A stretch of DNA of 34,076 nt. It comes from Oscillospiraceae bacterium. Lineage in GTDB: Bacteria > Bacillota > Clostridia > Oscillospirales > Ruminococcaceae. The stretch lies in NCBI GenBank assembly GCA_017436765.1, contig JAFSCM010000037.1, positions 1 through 34,076 of the forward strand. Direction: 5' to 3'. The notes below the pieces were generated by a model. The model was given only the letters and a program-made list of their open reading frames with translations. It did not search any database and was not told the origin of the DNA. A program made the position numbers and the translations under genes. Positions 1 through 7,829 of the stretch are shown here, piece after piece (position 1 is the stretch's first letter; every line of letters begins with the position of its first letter).

Positions 1-1
1 C

Positions 2-1279
2 AAAGAAGAACTCCGTGACGGCAACGGTATCGATGAAGCTCTCACAAACGGTTTTGAAAGAGGTCTTGCACCAATCATCGACGGTAACGTAACAGTTGTT
101 ATCGTTGCAGCTGTTCTTATGGGCGCATTTGGTCCTACAGACGGCCTGTTTGCAAAAATCTTCTCACCAATCTTCTTTATGTTCGGTCCTGCTACAGCAG
201 GTGCAATCTACTCCTTCGGTTACACACTTCTCATCGGTGTTATCATGAACTTTGTTTATGGTATCGCAGCATCAAGACTTATGCTCAGAAGCGTGTCAAA
301 AATGAATATGTTCCGCAACCCTGCACTGTACGGTGCTAAAAAGTCCTACAAAGCAAAGAAAATGTTCAACTTTATTGCAAACAGCAAAAAGTTCTACATT
401 GTTTCTGCTGCACTTATTGCAATCATTTTTGTATACAGTGCTGTTGCAGGTGTTTCCATGGACATTCAGTTCAAGGGCGGCGCACTGCTCACATACGGCT
501 ACGAAAACGAAATTTCCGCTTCCGATATCGAAGCAGACTTCAAGGAAATCCTTGGTAATGAACTTTCTGTTCAGCAGGGTAACAATGTGGCAACAGGCAA
601 GGATACAATTACAGTAACACTTCCTGGCGAACAGACAGTTACAACAGACAAACTTGCTGAAATTGATGCTATGCTCGGTGAAAAATATGCTGAAAATAAT
701 GTAGAACAGCTGGAAGTAAACAATGTTAACCCGACAATCGGTAAAGAATTCTTTGCCAAGAGTATTGTAGGTCTTGTTGCAGCTTGTGCACTTATCCTTG
801 TTTACATCACAATCAGATTCAGAAGAATCGGTGGCCTTGCAGCAGGTTCCACAGCTATCATTGCTCTTATTCACGACCTTATTATTATCTTCGGCGTGTT
901 TGCACTCTGCCGTTTTGCAATCAACGGTAACTTTATTGCAGCGCTGCTTACAATTCTCGGTTACTCTGTAAATGACACAGTTGTTATCTATGACCGTGTA
1001 AGAGAAAACAAAAAGCTTTACCCATCCATGAAGCACGACCAGCTTGTAAACCTCAGTATCAACCAGTCTCTGGTTCGTTCCGTCAATACAACTGTTTCCA
1101 CAATTATTGCTCTTGGTACAGTATGTGTAGTTGCAATTGTTGCAGGTCTTGACAGCATTACAACATTTGCATTCCCGCTTACATTGGGTATGATTTCCGG
1201 TGTTTACTCCACAATCTGTATTGCAGGTCCTACATGGGTAGACTACGAAAAGAAAAAAGAAGCTAAAAAAGCAAAATAA
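2..1279 (+). CDS. secDF: Protein translocase SecDF fusion, C-terminal part (5' end outside window)
   Basis: SecD and SecF are membrane partners of SecYEG that use the proton gradient to help pull secreted proteins across the membrane. The reading frame is open from base 2, so the start lies upstream. The first ~115 visible residues are the end of SecD: a GFERG-type segment, DGNVT, then membrane helices. From about residue 120 (nt 359) the chain continues without a stop into SecF: one helix, a periplasmic domain beginning near IQFKGG, and a helical bundle carrying the SecF signatures HDL and NDTVVIYDRVRE. SecD and SecF are therefore fused, as in many Firmicutes. The SecD helix region has a longer insert than usual after MGAFGP. 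Codon choice is strongly biased, like rpsB and tsf further on, which suggests high expression. A strong terminator follows at once. Confidence 0.95.
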   Translation, partial: KEELRDGNGIDEALTNGFERGLAPIIDGNVTVVIVAAVLMGAFGPTDGLFAKIFSPIFFMFGPATAGAIYSFGYTLLIGVIMNFVYGIAASRLMLRSVSKMNMFRNPALYGAKKSYKAKKMFNFIANSKKFYIVSAALIAIIFVYSAVAGVSMDIQFKGGALLTYGYENEISASDIEADFKEILGNELSVQQGNNVATGKDTITVTLPGEQTVTTDKLAEIDAMLGEKYAENNVEQLEVNNVNPTIGKEFFAKSIVGLVAACALILVYITIRFRRIGGLAAGSTAIIALIHDLIIIFGVFALCRFAINGNFIAALLTILGYSVNDTVVIYDRVRENKKLYPSMKHDQLVNLSINQSLVRSVNTTVSTIIALGTVCVVAIVAGLDSITTFAFPLTLGMISGVYSTICIAGPTWVDYEKKKEAKKAK

Positions 1280-1286
1280 TTAATAC

Positions 1287-1324
1287 AAAAAATGGAAACC
1301 TTGAAATACAGGTTTCCATTTTTT
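1287..1324 (+). terminator. Rho-independent terminator after secDF
   Basis: A perfect 14-bp inverted repeat (1287-1300 with 1311-1324) has a 10-nt loop. The 3' arm ends in a run of six T. It starts 8 bases after the secDF stop codon. Confidence 0.9.
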
Positions 1325-1361
1325 AAAATGTGCGGTATACTTTTTAAAGAGGTGATTAACT

Positions 1362-2141
1362 GTGAATTTTGGTATCTCAACAGGATGTTTTTTTCCGCAG
1401 GAAACAACCGAGGCGGTAAAAAGAGCAGGAGAACTTGGTGTAAAGTACATAGAAATTTTCTTCAATACCCACAGTGAATTAAAGAAAGAATTTCTTATAA
1501 ATCTCAGACAGATTATTGACGATTATGGGATGAAGGTGGTTTCTGTTCATCCGTATACATCAGCAATTGAAAGTTTTATGTTCTTTTCAAAGCACGACTA
1601 CAAACTGGATGACAGTATAGAACTGTATGAAGAATATTTCAAAGCCTGCAACATACTGGGATGCAGATATGTGGTTATTCACGGATGTCTTGCATCGTAT
1701 GATTTTATGGATATGCAAAGATACTGCAATAATCTGAACAAACTTTCCCGCCGTGCAAGAGAATACGGAGTGTACATTTCACAGGAAAATGTGTTCAGAT
1801 TCAAATGCGGATATATTAAAAATATAGAAGAATTTGTTAAATATGCGGACAGGGATATTAAATTTACATTTGATATCAAACAGGCGGTAAAATCAAGGCA
1901 GAGTATATATAAAATACTTGAATTGACCAAAGACAGAATAAGTCATCTGCATATAAGTGATTTTACAGGCAGGAATCACAGTCTTGTTCCTTTTACAGGC
2001 AGCTTTAATTTTGACAGGTTTTTCAGATACATCAGAGAAAATACAGATGCAGAAGCAGCCCTTGTTGAACTATATTCACCGATGATAAAATCGGACAGTC
2101 AGCTTATGGAAGCAGTGAATAAACTGCAGAAATATGCATAA
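1362..2141 (+). CDS. Sugar phosphate isomerase/epimerase-like TIM-barrel protein
   Basis: This 259-residue protein belongs to the xylose isomerase-like / AP endonuclease 2 TIM-barrel family. Members are metal-dependent sugar isomerases, epimerases or endonuclease IV relatives; the substrate here cannot be told. The candidate metal-binding residues sit at the ends of successive strands: SVHP, VIHG, SQEN, TFDIKQ, HLHISD and LVELY. The N-terminal MNFGIST and the repeated strand-helix pattern fit the fold. The start is GTG at 1362, with AAAGAGGTG about 8 bases upstream. It stands alone between the secDF terminator and the nrdR promoter; no clear promoter of its own was found, so it may depend on read-through. 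The general family is well supported, the specific function is not. Confidence 0.8.
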   Translation: MNFGISTGCFFPQETTEAVKRAGELGVKYIEIFFNTHSELKKEFLINLRQIIDDYGMKVVSVHPYTSAIESFMFFSKHDYKLDDSIELYEEYFKACNILGCRYVVIHGCLASYDFMDMQRYCNNLNKLSRRAREYGVYISQENVFRFKCGYIKNIEEFVKYADRDIKFTFDIKQAVKSRQSIYKILELTKDRISHLHISDFTGRNHSLVPFTGSFNFDRFFRYIRENTDAEAALVELYSPMIKSDSQLMEAVNKLQKYA

Positions 2142-2146
2142 TTCTC

Positions 2147-2175
2147 TTGCATATTACCTTTAAAAATTATATACT
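2147..2175 (+). promoter_or_regulatory. Candidate sigma-A promoter for nrdR
   Basis: TTGCAT (2147-2152) is followed by 17 bases and TATACT (2170-2175), about 34 bases before the nrdR start codon. Spacing is ideal; this is a consensus match by eye only. Confidence 0.5.
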
Positions 2176-2208
2176 TAATATATATTTAACAAATGCGAGG
2201 TAAGCATT

Positions 2209-2673
2209 ATGAAATGTCCTTTTTGCGGAAAGAATGACAGTAAGGTTATTGATTCAAGACCTACTGAAGACAATCAGAGAATAAGACGACGCAGAGAATG
2301 TATGTCCTGTCAGAAGAGATTCACCACCTTTGAAACTGTGGAAATCACACCGATTACAGTTGTAAAAAAAGATGGTTCAATGCAGGCGTTCAACAGAGAT
2401 AAAATTCTTGCAGGTATGATTAAATCCTGTGAAAAACGCCCTGTATCCATGCAGGAGCTTGAAAAAGCTACAGACAATATAGAATATAAACTGGTAAACA
2501 GCCTTAAAACAGAGGTATCTTCCATAGAAATAGGCGAAATGGTTATGGAAGAACTCAAAAAGCTTGACGAAGTTGCATATGTGCGTTTCGCATCTGTTTA
2601 CAGACAGTTCAGTGATATCAATACATTTTTTGAAGAACTCAGCGAGCTCCTCAAAAAGAAAACAGAAAATTAA
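2209..2673 (+). CDS. nrdR: Transcriptional repressor NrdR
   Basis: NrdR senses ATP/dATP and represses ribonucleotide reductase genes by binding NrdR boxes. The 154-residue length is typical. The N-terminal zinc ribbon has Cys3, Cys6, Cys31 and Cys34 and the family signature VIDSRP, with the basic RRRRE stretch between the Cys pairs. An ATP-cone domain follows from about residue 49 (VVKKDGS, FNRDKI). The start is ATG with GCGAGGTAAG upstream. No ribonucleotide reductase gene is present in the window, and I see no obvious NrdR box in its own upstream region. In B. subtilis and other Firmicutes nrdR is usually near replication or repair genes. Confidence 0.96.
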   Translation: MKCPFCGKNDSKVIDSRPTEDNQRIRRRRECMSCQKRFTTFETVEITPITVVKKDGSMQAFNRDKILAGMIKSCEKRPVSMQELEKATDNIEYKLVNSLKTEVSSIEIGEMVMEELKKLDEVAYVRFASVYRQFSDINTFFEELSELLKKKTEN

Positions 2674-2687
2674 AAGAATAATTTCAG

Positions 2688-2722
2688 GCCATACACAGCT
2701 AATAAAGTGTATGGCTTGATTT
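2688..2722 (+). terminator. Terminator after nrdR
   Basis: A 9-bp perfect stem (GCCATACAC at 2688-2696, GTGTATGGC at 2707-2715) is followed by TTGATTTTTTT. The stop codon of the convergent minus-strand gene lies inside the hairpin; on the minus strand the run of U is poor, so it terminates mainly rightward transcription. Confidence 0.8.
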
Positions 2723-3049
2723 TTTTATTTCTTCAATACTGCTTTGTATTAATCTTTCACATACAGCAATATCCTGCAGATTGTTATAATGTGCGGCACA
2801 TTCCATACGGATTATGTTTTCTTCTACAGAATTTATATATTCTTTGTTGACGATAACAAGCAGTATTTTCTTATTGTCTTCAAACAGAGTTCTTATTTCA
2901 TTTATGCAGTTTTCGGAATAATCACTGTTGCATAAATTTATCAGTTCGTATGTCATATTATCGTAAAAACGACCTATAAAAATATATGAAAAGACAGTAT
3001 AAAAAGCAATCAATACAATACATACGGCTGTTGCTGCAATATGTTTCAA
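2699..3049 (-). CDS. DUF4363-like small membrane-anchored protein
   Basis: This 116-residue protein has one N-terminal membrane segment (about residues 4-27) followed by a mostly helical soluble part that is probably outside the membrane. It resembles the DUF4363 proteins that sit next to DUF421 genes in Clostridia; I base this on size, layout and neighbour rather than on a strong motif. The start is TTG at 3049 with GGAGG nine bases upstream, inside the last codons of the DUF421 gene, so the two are translationally coupled and form one unit. Its function is unknown. The DUF421 partner suggests a membrane complex, possibly in spores. Confidence 0.65.
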   Translation of the reverse strand: MKHIAATAVCIVLIAFYTVFSYIFIGRFYDNMTYELINLCNSDYSENCINEIRTLFEDNKKILLVIVNKEYINSVEENIIRMECAAHYNNLQDIAVCERLIQSSIEEIKKSSHTLY

Positions 3050-3050
3050 A

Positions 3051-3704
3051 TTATATATCCTCCTTTACTGTAATAGTGTAGTTTCCGTTGATGTCAAGAG
3101 TCATAAGAAGAATACGGTCAGCGGTAAGGTCTCTTTTTTTCAGTATGGATTCAAGTTTATCAATACTGCATTCAACAATATCAAGGTTTTTCTGTATTAT
3201 TTTGCAGTCAGAAATAACAGGCATTGCAGGTATTTTAGCCTTTTGTATATTTGTGTTTGCGTTGGGGTCTTTGTATACATTTACAGTTCCGTTTGTTTCT
3301 ACAACTGCAAGACAGGCCTCTTCAATATAAAATATGTCCTTTGATCTCAATGCTTCAAGAATATCATCCACCGAAAAGCGCAGTTCCTTCATTGCTTTCT
3401 GATTAATTATTCCGTCTCTGATCAGAATTACTGATTTTCCCTGGGAAATATGTGCAAATCTGTCGCTTTTCTTTACCCATACGGAAATGATCACTTCAAG
3501 GGACATAATTATCAGTATGGAAGATATGGAATAGGCTATAGGCAGATGAGGTTCTTCAATAACAATGGAGGTAAGATTTGAAATAAGAATGGTGGAAACC
3601 AGGTCACTTGGCTGGAATTCACCAAGATTTTTCTTTCCCATAACACGCATAGTGAAGATAACAACTATATACATAAAAACGGTTCTGAAGATTACAGAAA
3701 ACAC
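3051..3704 (-). CDS. DUF421 (YetF/YcaP-like) membrane protein
   Basis: This 217-residue protein has the DUF421 layout: about three N-terminal membrane helices, the family signature MRVMGKKNLGEFQPSDLV (residues 20-37), then a two-part soluble domain. That domain contains VILIRDGII and the paired DDILEALRSKD segment typical of YetF. The start is GTG at 3704 with GGGGTGAT just upstream. YetF-family proteins (including the 2Duf protein of Bacillus) are known in the spore inner membrane, where they affect resistance and germination; others are not sporulation proteins. Here the gene diverges from a germinant receptor operon 76 bases away, which favours a spore role. That link is inference. Confidence 0.88.
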   Translation of the reverse strand: MFSVIFRTVFMYIVVIFTMRVMGKKNLGEFQPSDLVSTILISNLTSIVIEEPHLPIAYSISSILIIMSLEVIISVWVKKSDRFAHISQGKSVILIRDGIINQKAMKELRFSVDDILEALRSKDIFYIEEACLAVVETNGTVNVYKDPNANTNIQKAKIPAMPVISDCKIIQKNLDIVECSIDKLESILKKRDLTADRILLMTLDINGNYTITVKEDI

Positions 3705-3756
3705 AAAATCACCCCGATATATTATGGCATAAACGGTTAAGATTAATCATACGGTG

Positions 3757-3763
3757 CATAATA
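3757..3763 (+). promoter_or_regulatory. Possible sigma-G-type -10 element before the ger operon
   Basis: CATAATA fits the sigma-G -10 consensus CATWHTA and lies 17 bases before the gerAA start codon. No convincing -35 partner at the usual spacing is seen, so this is weak. Confidence 0.25.
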
Positions 3764-3780
3764 TTACGGGGTGAATATAT

Positions 3781-5199
3781 ATGGAAGAACATTTATACAG
3801 GAGTCTGGAAAAAAACAGGGAGATAATAAAAAACGGCTTTGGCCAGTCTGTGGATTATTTTGAAAAGGATATAAATATACTTGGCCACAGGGCTTTGATT
3901 ATAATGTGTGAGGATTTAACCGATATAACAAATTTATGGCAGGTAAATCTGCGTCCACTCAATAATCTTAAATCGGATTTTACACCGCAGCAGGTATATG
4001 AATATATTACGCAGAATACGACAATTCCTTTTAACAGTCAGGCTGCAGATACATTTGAAAAGGTTCAGTTTTTTCTTACGGCAGGATTTACTCTTATTCT
4101 GATTGAAGGTGTCGACAAGGCTCTTGTAGCACCTACACAGGGATATCCGGCAAGGGGAATATCAAGTCCGGAAGCAGAGGGAAGTCTGCGTGGGACAAGG
4201 GAAAGCTTCTGCGATACGGGCCGTAAAAATATGGCGCTTATACGCCGCAGAATACGGAGCAAAGGCCTGATAATAGAGACAATGCAGGTTGGTACAGCAA
4301 CAAAAACAGAAGTATCAATCTATTATCACCGCGATTATTATGATGAAAAAATGCTGAAGAGTATAAAGAAACATCTGAAAGATATAAATTTACCCATTAT
4401 TACCGAAAGCGGATTTCTGGCGCCTTTTGTGGATACAACCAAAGGGTCAGTGTTCAGTGCGGTTTCCTATACGGAAAAACCTGATGTTTTCTCTGCAAAA
4501 ATATGTGAGGGGAAAATAGGTATAATTGCAGACGGATGCCCCTTTGCCCTGATATATCCGTTTTTGTTCAATGAACATTTTTCGACAAATGATGATTATT
4601 CCCAGCGGCCGTACTTTGTTTCATTTACAAAGTTTCTGCGGTATACAGCATTTGTGATTGCCATTATGCTGCCGGGACTTTATATTGCGCTTGCGGATTT
4701 TTCACCGGAGAGTCTGCCTGAAAAGTTGATTTTTTATATTTTTTCTTCAAAGGAGTCCACACCGCTGCCTTTGTTTGCCGAAGCAATAATTATTGTTATT
4801 ACCCTGGAAATAATCAAGGAAGCGGGACTCAGGCTTCCGCAGGCCATAGGACATACGGTATCCTTTGTTGCAGCACTGATAATAGGGGATTCGGCAATAA
4901 ATGCAGGGCTTATAGGTTCGGCTGTTCTTATAGTGTGTGCGGTAAGCACCATAATGTCTTTTGTTGTGCCATCATTTTACGAAGCGGTAACTGTACTGCG
5001 CATTGTTTTCCTGATTGTTTCGGGAGTATTCGGCGGGCTGGGTTTTGCTTTCTGCTGTGTGTTTCTGATGCTGAATATTGTAAATGTTAACGCTGCAGGA
5101 ATAAGTTATTTTCCCAAAATAACAGCAGAAAACAAAGGTGAGCTTACGGATATATTTTTAAAATCCAGCTGGCGTTCCCTGAACAGAAAAAAGAGGTAG
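3781..5199 (+). CDS. gerAA: Spore germination protein, GerAA/SpoVAF family
   Basis: The A subunit of a GerA-type germinant receptor sits in the spore inner membrane and forms the oligomeric nutrient-gated channel with its B and C partners. The 472-residue length is normal. The N-terminal cytoplasmic domain has the family start (SLEKNREIIKNGFGQSVD), then the ARGISSPEAEGSLRGTRE segment and RRRIRSKGL. The SYTEKPDVFSAKICEGKIG and RPYFVSFTKFLRYTAF segments lead into about five membrane helices from residue 288 on, including EIIKEAGLRLP and SFVVPSF. The start is ATG at 3781 with GGGGTG upstream. The next gene begins 4 bases after the stop. SpoVAF is a close relative, but the B and C genes behind it favour a GerA receptor. 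Confidence 0.93.
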   Translation: MEEHLYRSLEKNREIIKNGFGQSVDYFEKDINILGHRALIIMCEDLTDITNLWQVNLRPLNNLKSDFTPQQVYEYITQNTTIPFNSQAADTFEKVQFFLTAGFTLILIEGVDKALVAPTQGYPARGISSPEAEGSLRGTRESFCDTGRKNMALIRRRIRSKGLIIETMQVGTATKTEVSIYYHRDYYDEKMLKSIKKHLKDINLPIITESGFLAPFVDTTKGSVFSAVSYTEKPDVFSAKICEGKIGIIADGCPFALIYPFLFNEHFSTNDDYSQRPYFVSFTKFLRYTAFVIAIMLPGLYIALADFSPESLPEKLIFYIFSSKESTPLPLFAEAIIIVITLEIIKEAGLRLPQAIGHTVSFVAALIIGDSAINAGLIGSAVLIVCAVSTIMSFVVPSFYEAVTVLRIVFLIVSGVFGGLGFAFCCVFLMLNIVNVNAAGISYFPKITAENKGELTDIFLKSSWRSLNRKKR

Positions 5200-5203
5200 G
5201 ATT

Positions 5204-6016
5204 ATGAATTCAAAATGTATAAACAGTATTATTGTCTTTTCACTGTGCAGCACATTGCTTGATTTTATGATTATCCCTCAGAACCGTATCATTTTTCCGA
5301 GAGACAGAACAGTTCATATTATTATATCTGCATTTATCGCATATTTTTTTACACTTATAATTGAAAAAATTGATTTCACCAAAGGAATACAGAGGATAGC
5401 ACTGATGTCAGTGATTGGGGTGAAAACTGTTTTTACCATAAATAATTTTATAAATTATTTCAGTGTTTTTTACGGTTCATATACATTCGGTGTTATTTTT
5501 CTTACAATTGTCACTTCGCTATTTGGATACAGTTTAAAGGAAAAAAGCATAGAACAGCTCTATGCATTTTTTGTTCTGACAAATATTCTGATGCTGACAG
5601 TTATTTTGATTTTCAGTGCAGATAAACTTAATGTCGGCAATATATATTCAAATGATATATCAATTTTGTTTTCCGGTTACAAACTGCATATATTTTTTGA
5701 CATCTTTACAATTGCAGCGGTAACTCCCACAGGCAAAATAAGAAAAACTGCCCAGAAAAAATATTTATTTACAGCGGCAATGATAGGTATTGCCGTAACA
5801 CTTCTGCAGGGATTTGCTGTAAAAGGAAATATGATGTACAGTATTACACCTTTACAAGCGATAAGCCAGATTATATCTGGAACGACAGTAAGAAGGTTTG
5901 ATTATATAATTACAATTTTTCAGTCGGTGAATTATTTTGCTGCAATAATCTTTTATGTATGGGCGATTAAAAATATTTTTAACAGGGGAGAAAAGGTTGA
6001 GCTTGAAGAGATTTAA
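5204..6016 (+). CDS. Short GerAB-like spore germination permease
   Basis: GerAB subunits belong to the amino-acid permease (APC) superfamily and bind the germinant. This 270-residue protein is hydrophobic, with about eight membrane segments; a usual GerAB has about 360 residues and ten segments. The C-terminal pattern, ITPLQAISQIISGTTVRRFD followed by a long hydrophobic helix pair, matches the end of GerAB. The remainder is strongly diverged. Its start (ATG 5204, RBS inside the end of gerAA) and its overlap with the lipoprotein gene place it as the B member of an A-B-C operon. The assignment rests mainly on position plus membrane topology. It could be a shortened receptor with altered ligand binding. 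Confidence 0.7.
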   Translation: MNSKCINSIIVFSLCSTLLDFMIIPQNRIIFPRDRTVHIIISAFIAYFFTLIIEKIDFTKGIQRIALMSVIGVKTVFTINNFINYFSVFYGSYTFGVIFLTIVTSLFGYSLKEKSIEQLYAFFVLTNILMLTVILIFSADKLNVGNIYSNDISILFSGYKLHIFFDIFTIAAVTPTGKIRKTAQKKYLFTAAMIGIAVTLLQGFAVKGNMMYSITPLQAISQIISGTTVRRFDYIITIFQSVNYFAAIIFYVWAIKNIFNRGEKVELEEI

Positions 6017-6860
6017 AATTGTTTTACTGCTGTCGATGATATTTCTTTTAACTGGCTGCAGAGAATACGGTGAAAAAAGGATTGTAAAACTTATAACAAT
6101 AGATGAAGAAAAAATATCACTGTATTATTATGATTACTCAGAAGAAGAACCATCATATATTGTAAAAGAAAAGGAAAATAACGGGATTGAAAATACCGTT
6201 ACGGAGCTGTTAAGTGAAGCGGACTATGACCTGAAGCTTTGTAAATATGCAGTATGTAATGAATATATTGTAGAAAAGGAAGCGGAAAAAGTATTTTTTG
6301 CATTGACCAATGCAAAATTCAGTCCGGATATAGCTGTTCTGGAGGGAGATACAGGCGCTGGTGCAGAAAAATATATAACTATGGAGAATACAGGATATCC
6401 TGTTTATAATTTTCAGATAAAAGAAGATAAAATAACAGGTATAATAGAAAATGCAGATAATGGAAAAAAGAATATAATACTGGAATCGGAATTTTATAAG
6501 GAGCTTGATGAAAAACACAGCATACTGGCTGATATTCTTTCAGGCAGCATAAAAAGATGTATATATGTTTTTGAAAATGAAAATAAAATACTCTCAGCAA
6601 ACCTTGAAAATATATCTTTGCACGGATATGTCGAGAATGAATGTCTGAACATAAATATTACAGCCGGGCTGAAAAGCTATAAAGGTATGTCTGCAGATAA
6701 AGAGGAAAAGAAAAAAATTGCAGAATTGCTCCGAAATGATATGAAAAATAATATACAGGAGATTCTTGAAGATAAACATATTGTAAAGGTATTAAATGTT
6801 TTATGGTATGAAAAGCTGTATTCCTTTGATGAAATAAAAACAGAAGTTGATATAAACTGA
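5997..6860 (+). CDS. Short GerAC-like spore germination lipoprotein
   Basis: GerAC subunits are lipoproteins on the outer face of the spore inner membrane. I place the start at TTG 5997, 8 bases after AGGGG. This gives a clean lipoprotein signal: basic SLKRFK, a hydrophobic core and the lipobox LLTGC with the lipidated Cys near residue 21. An upstream in-frame ATG at 5955 would put charged residues before the signal and lacks a good ribosome site. The 287-residue product is shorter than the usual 370-400, and the N-terminal GerAC signature is hard to see. A C-terminal helical region (KKKIAELLRNDMKNNIQEIL) resembles the family. It overlaps the B gene by 20 bases. Family call is by lipobox, operon order and C-terminal pattern. 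Confidence 0.68.
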   Translation: MSLKRFKIVLLLSMIFLLTGCREYGEKRIVKLITIDEEKISLYYYDYSEEEPSYIVKEKENNGIENTVTELLSEADYDLKLCKYAVCNEYIVEKEAEKVFFALTNAKFSPDIAVLEGDTGAGAEKYITMENTGYPVYNFQIKEDKITGIIENADNGKKNIILESEFYKELDEKHSILADILSGSIKRCIYVFENENKILSANLENISLHGYVENECLNINITAGLKSYKGMSADKEEKKKIAELLRNDMKNNIQEILEDKHIVKVLNVLWYEKLYSFDEIKTEVDIN

Positions 6861-6866
6861 AATGCA

Positions 6867-6902
6867 GGCCGGATATGGTGAAAATATCCGGTCTATTCCT
6901 TT
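6867..6902 (+). terminator. Terminator after the ger operon
   Basis: A 10-bp stem with one G-T pair (6867-6876 with 6884-6893) has a 7-nt loop and is followed by a modest T-rich tail. It lies 6 bases after the stop codon of the lipoprotein gene. Confidence 0.65.
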
Positions 6903-6977
6903 AAATGAATAATCCGCAGACATTATTCTACATAATTTTTACAGCATCTGAATTATTATATTAATGGCGGTGAATTT

Positions 6978-7820
6978 ATGGTCATATATGTGGATGTACT
7001 TCTGATTACCAATTTTTTTGTTACTTATTTTCTGCTTCTGGCATCATCGGTTGTGTGCGGATATACATATAACAGAAAGAGAATTGTAATTTCAGCAGCT
7101 TTGGGTGCGGCATTCTGTATGTGCATTTTTATTCCGCAGCAAAGTAAGCTTATCGGTCTGTTTGTGAAACTATTGTCCCTGACAGTATGTTCTGTTGTGG
7201 CTTTCGGAACAGAGAACAGGAAAAAAACTGTTATACAGGCGGTATGCTTTGCTGTTTTGAATATGCTGCTTACAGGGGCAGCCGTATTGATTTCTTTAAA
7301 AAGCACAATGGTATATGAAAACAATATGTTCTGCTATTTCAGCATAAATCCTGTAATTCTTGTGCTTTCCTCTCTGCTGATATACATTGTATTGATTATT
7401 TTTGAGATGATAAAGGAAAAGATAACCCCGCAGCAGCAGTATACAATGGATATTATATTCGGGGATTTTTCAGTCAGAGGATTAAAAGCGTTTTATGACA
7501 GCGGATTTAAAGTTAAGGACCTGATCTCAAATAAAGATATTGTTATAACAGAATTTGATGGTGTAAAAGAGCATCTGCCGCAAAAACTTAAGGAAGATAT
7601 ACATAATTTTATATGTGAAAATTATACAGAGGTTACAGAAGCTTTTATTCCGGTTTTTTTTAACACTTTGTCAGGGAAAGGAATGATACCTTCTGTAAAA
7701 GCGGAATATATTTTAATAAACGGAAAAAGAGTTGAAAATATTCTTATAGGATTTACACAGAATCCATTAAGTGAAAATGTAAAGGCTATATTCGGTGCAG
7801 ATATAAGAAAGCAGTTGTAA
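6978..7820 (+). CDS. spoIIGA: Sigma-E processing peptidase SpoIIGA
   Basis: SpoIIGA is a membrane aspartic protease in the mother cell that cuts the pro-peptide from pro-sigma-E after a signal from the forespore (SpoIIR). The 280-residue protein has about five N-terminal membrane helices beginning VIYVDVLLITNFFVTYFLL, a family hallmark. A C-terminal protease domain carries the DSG motif in FYDSGF (near residue 174), and the Asp is the expected catalytic residue. The start is ATG at 6978, RBS GGCGGTGA. sigE follows 9 bases later, the same order as in B. subtilis. Expression is expected from a Spo0A-controlled promoter, but I could not identify one with confidence in the short upstream gap. Confidence 0.95.
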   Translation: MVIYVDVLLITNFFVTYFLLLASSVVCGYTYNRKRIVISAALGAAFCMCIFIPQQSKLIGLFVKLLSLTVCSVVAFGTENRKKTVIQAVCFAVLNMLLTGAAVLISLKSTMVYENNMFCYFSINPVILVLSSLLIYIVLIIFEMIKEKITPQQQYTMDIIFGDFSVRGLKAFYDSGFKVKDLISNKDIVITEFDGVKEHLPQKLKEDIHNFICENYTEVTEAFIPVFFNTLSGKGMIPSVKAEYILINGKRVENILIGFTQNPLSENVKAIFGADIRKQL

Positions 7821-7829
7821 GGAGAGAAT

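Noticed and set aside
296..1036. Long open frame on the minus strand under secDF (246 codons)
   Set aside because: It is Cys-rich, resembles no known protein, lies wholly opposite a clear SecDF frame, and comes from that gene's biased codons. Similar antisense frames under dxr, tsf and uvrB were rejected for the same reason.
1336..1341. TATACT as a promoter for the sugar isomerase-like gene
   Set aside because: The transcript would begin within the ribosome-binding site, and the -35 would lie in the secDF terminator stem.
2131..2155. Hairpin at the end of the sugar isomerase-like gene as terminator
   Set aside because: The 8-bp AATATGCA/TGCATATT stem is AT-rich and has no T run; it overlaps the nrdR -35.
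5955..5996. ATG 5955 as start of the GerAC-like lipoprotein
   Set aside because: It lies within the B gene, lacks a ribosome site, and would put a charged extension before the signal peptide. TTG 5997 has AGGGG at good spacing and gives a normal lipoprotein signal.
6926..6932. TTCTACA as a Spo0A box before spoIIGA
   Set aside because: One mismatch to the core and wrongly placed relative to any usable -10; the nearest -10-like sequences would start the transcript at or inside the ribosome site.
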